Shown: in pieces, positions 14,744 through 14,746 of the stretch
Position numbering within the stretch: the first letter of the stretch is position 1
Layout of the letters: each line of letters begins with the position of its first letter
Source: DATGIQ01 sp035295665
Lineage (GTDB): Bacteria > Planctomycetota > Planctomycetia > Gemmatales > Gemmataceae
Assembly (NCBI GenBank): GCA_035295665.1
Contig: DATGIQ010000289.1
Location: forward strand, 1-14,746
Reading direction: 5' to 3'
DNA length: 14,746 bases
Translations under genes and position numbers: made by a program
Notes under the pieces: generated by a model
The model's database searches: none
Seen by the model: only the letters and a program-made list of their open reading frames with translations
Told to the model about the DNA's origin: nothing

Positions 14744-14746
14744 GGC

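Noticed and set aside
1..14746. CRISPR array, prophage, toxin-antitoxin or defence island
   Set aside because: No regularly spaced direct repeats, integrase, phage structural genes or recognised defence domains were seen on either strand.

Overview
The window reads as high-GC chromosome from a planctomycete, probably of the Gemmata/Pirellula type. This is inference from gene content: a secreted alpha/alpha-toroid protein with tandem DUF4159-like modules, a secreted beta-propeller plus DUF3604/PHP-like protein, a secreted STN-domain protein, a CRP/FNR-like regulator with a poorly conserved nucleotide pocket, and a UbiA-family prenyltransferase of the menaquinone/futalosine type. No phage, plasmid, CRISPR or defence cluster is visible.

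Layout, left to right. A 5'-truncated parB (chromosome partitioning) runs off the left edge and ends at a long, nearly perfect hairpin terminator. A tRNA-Pro(UGG) follows. Two minus-strand genes come next: a UbiA-family membrane prenyltransferase and, upstream of it, a helix-hairpin-helix protein related to the N-terminus of family X DNA polymerases. A small exported or membrane-anchored protein on the plus strand faces a very large minus-strand secreted protein (propeller plus metal-dependent PHP-like domain). Next is a decayed ISL3-like transposase with a nonsense codon and an internal deletion. It sits directly upstream of a secreted STN-domain protein, which converges on a minus-strand toroid/DUF4159 protein. 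A divergent 350-base region then carries a sigma70-type promoter and a TPP riboswitch for thiC. A Shine-Dalgarno-sequestering hairpin lies just before the thiC start. An unknown multi-spanning membrane protein follows 7 bases after thiC. The right edge holds a minus-strand CRP/FNR-type regulator.

The genes are mostly single-gene transcription units. The clearest functional links are riboswitch-thiC (thiamine pyrimidine synthesis under TPP feedback), probably with the membrane protein co-transcribed, and possibly the HhH protein with the prenyltransferase. The most unusual sequence signal is an 11-base C tract (minus strand) right after the best start codon of the CRP/FNR-like gene. It puts that start out of frame, so the tract is either a slippage/phase-variation site or a one-base sequence error. 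I found no convincing new multi-gene system. The best leads are that tract, the thiC leader and the domain fusions in the large secreted proteins.
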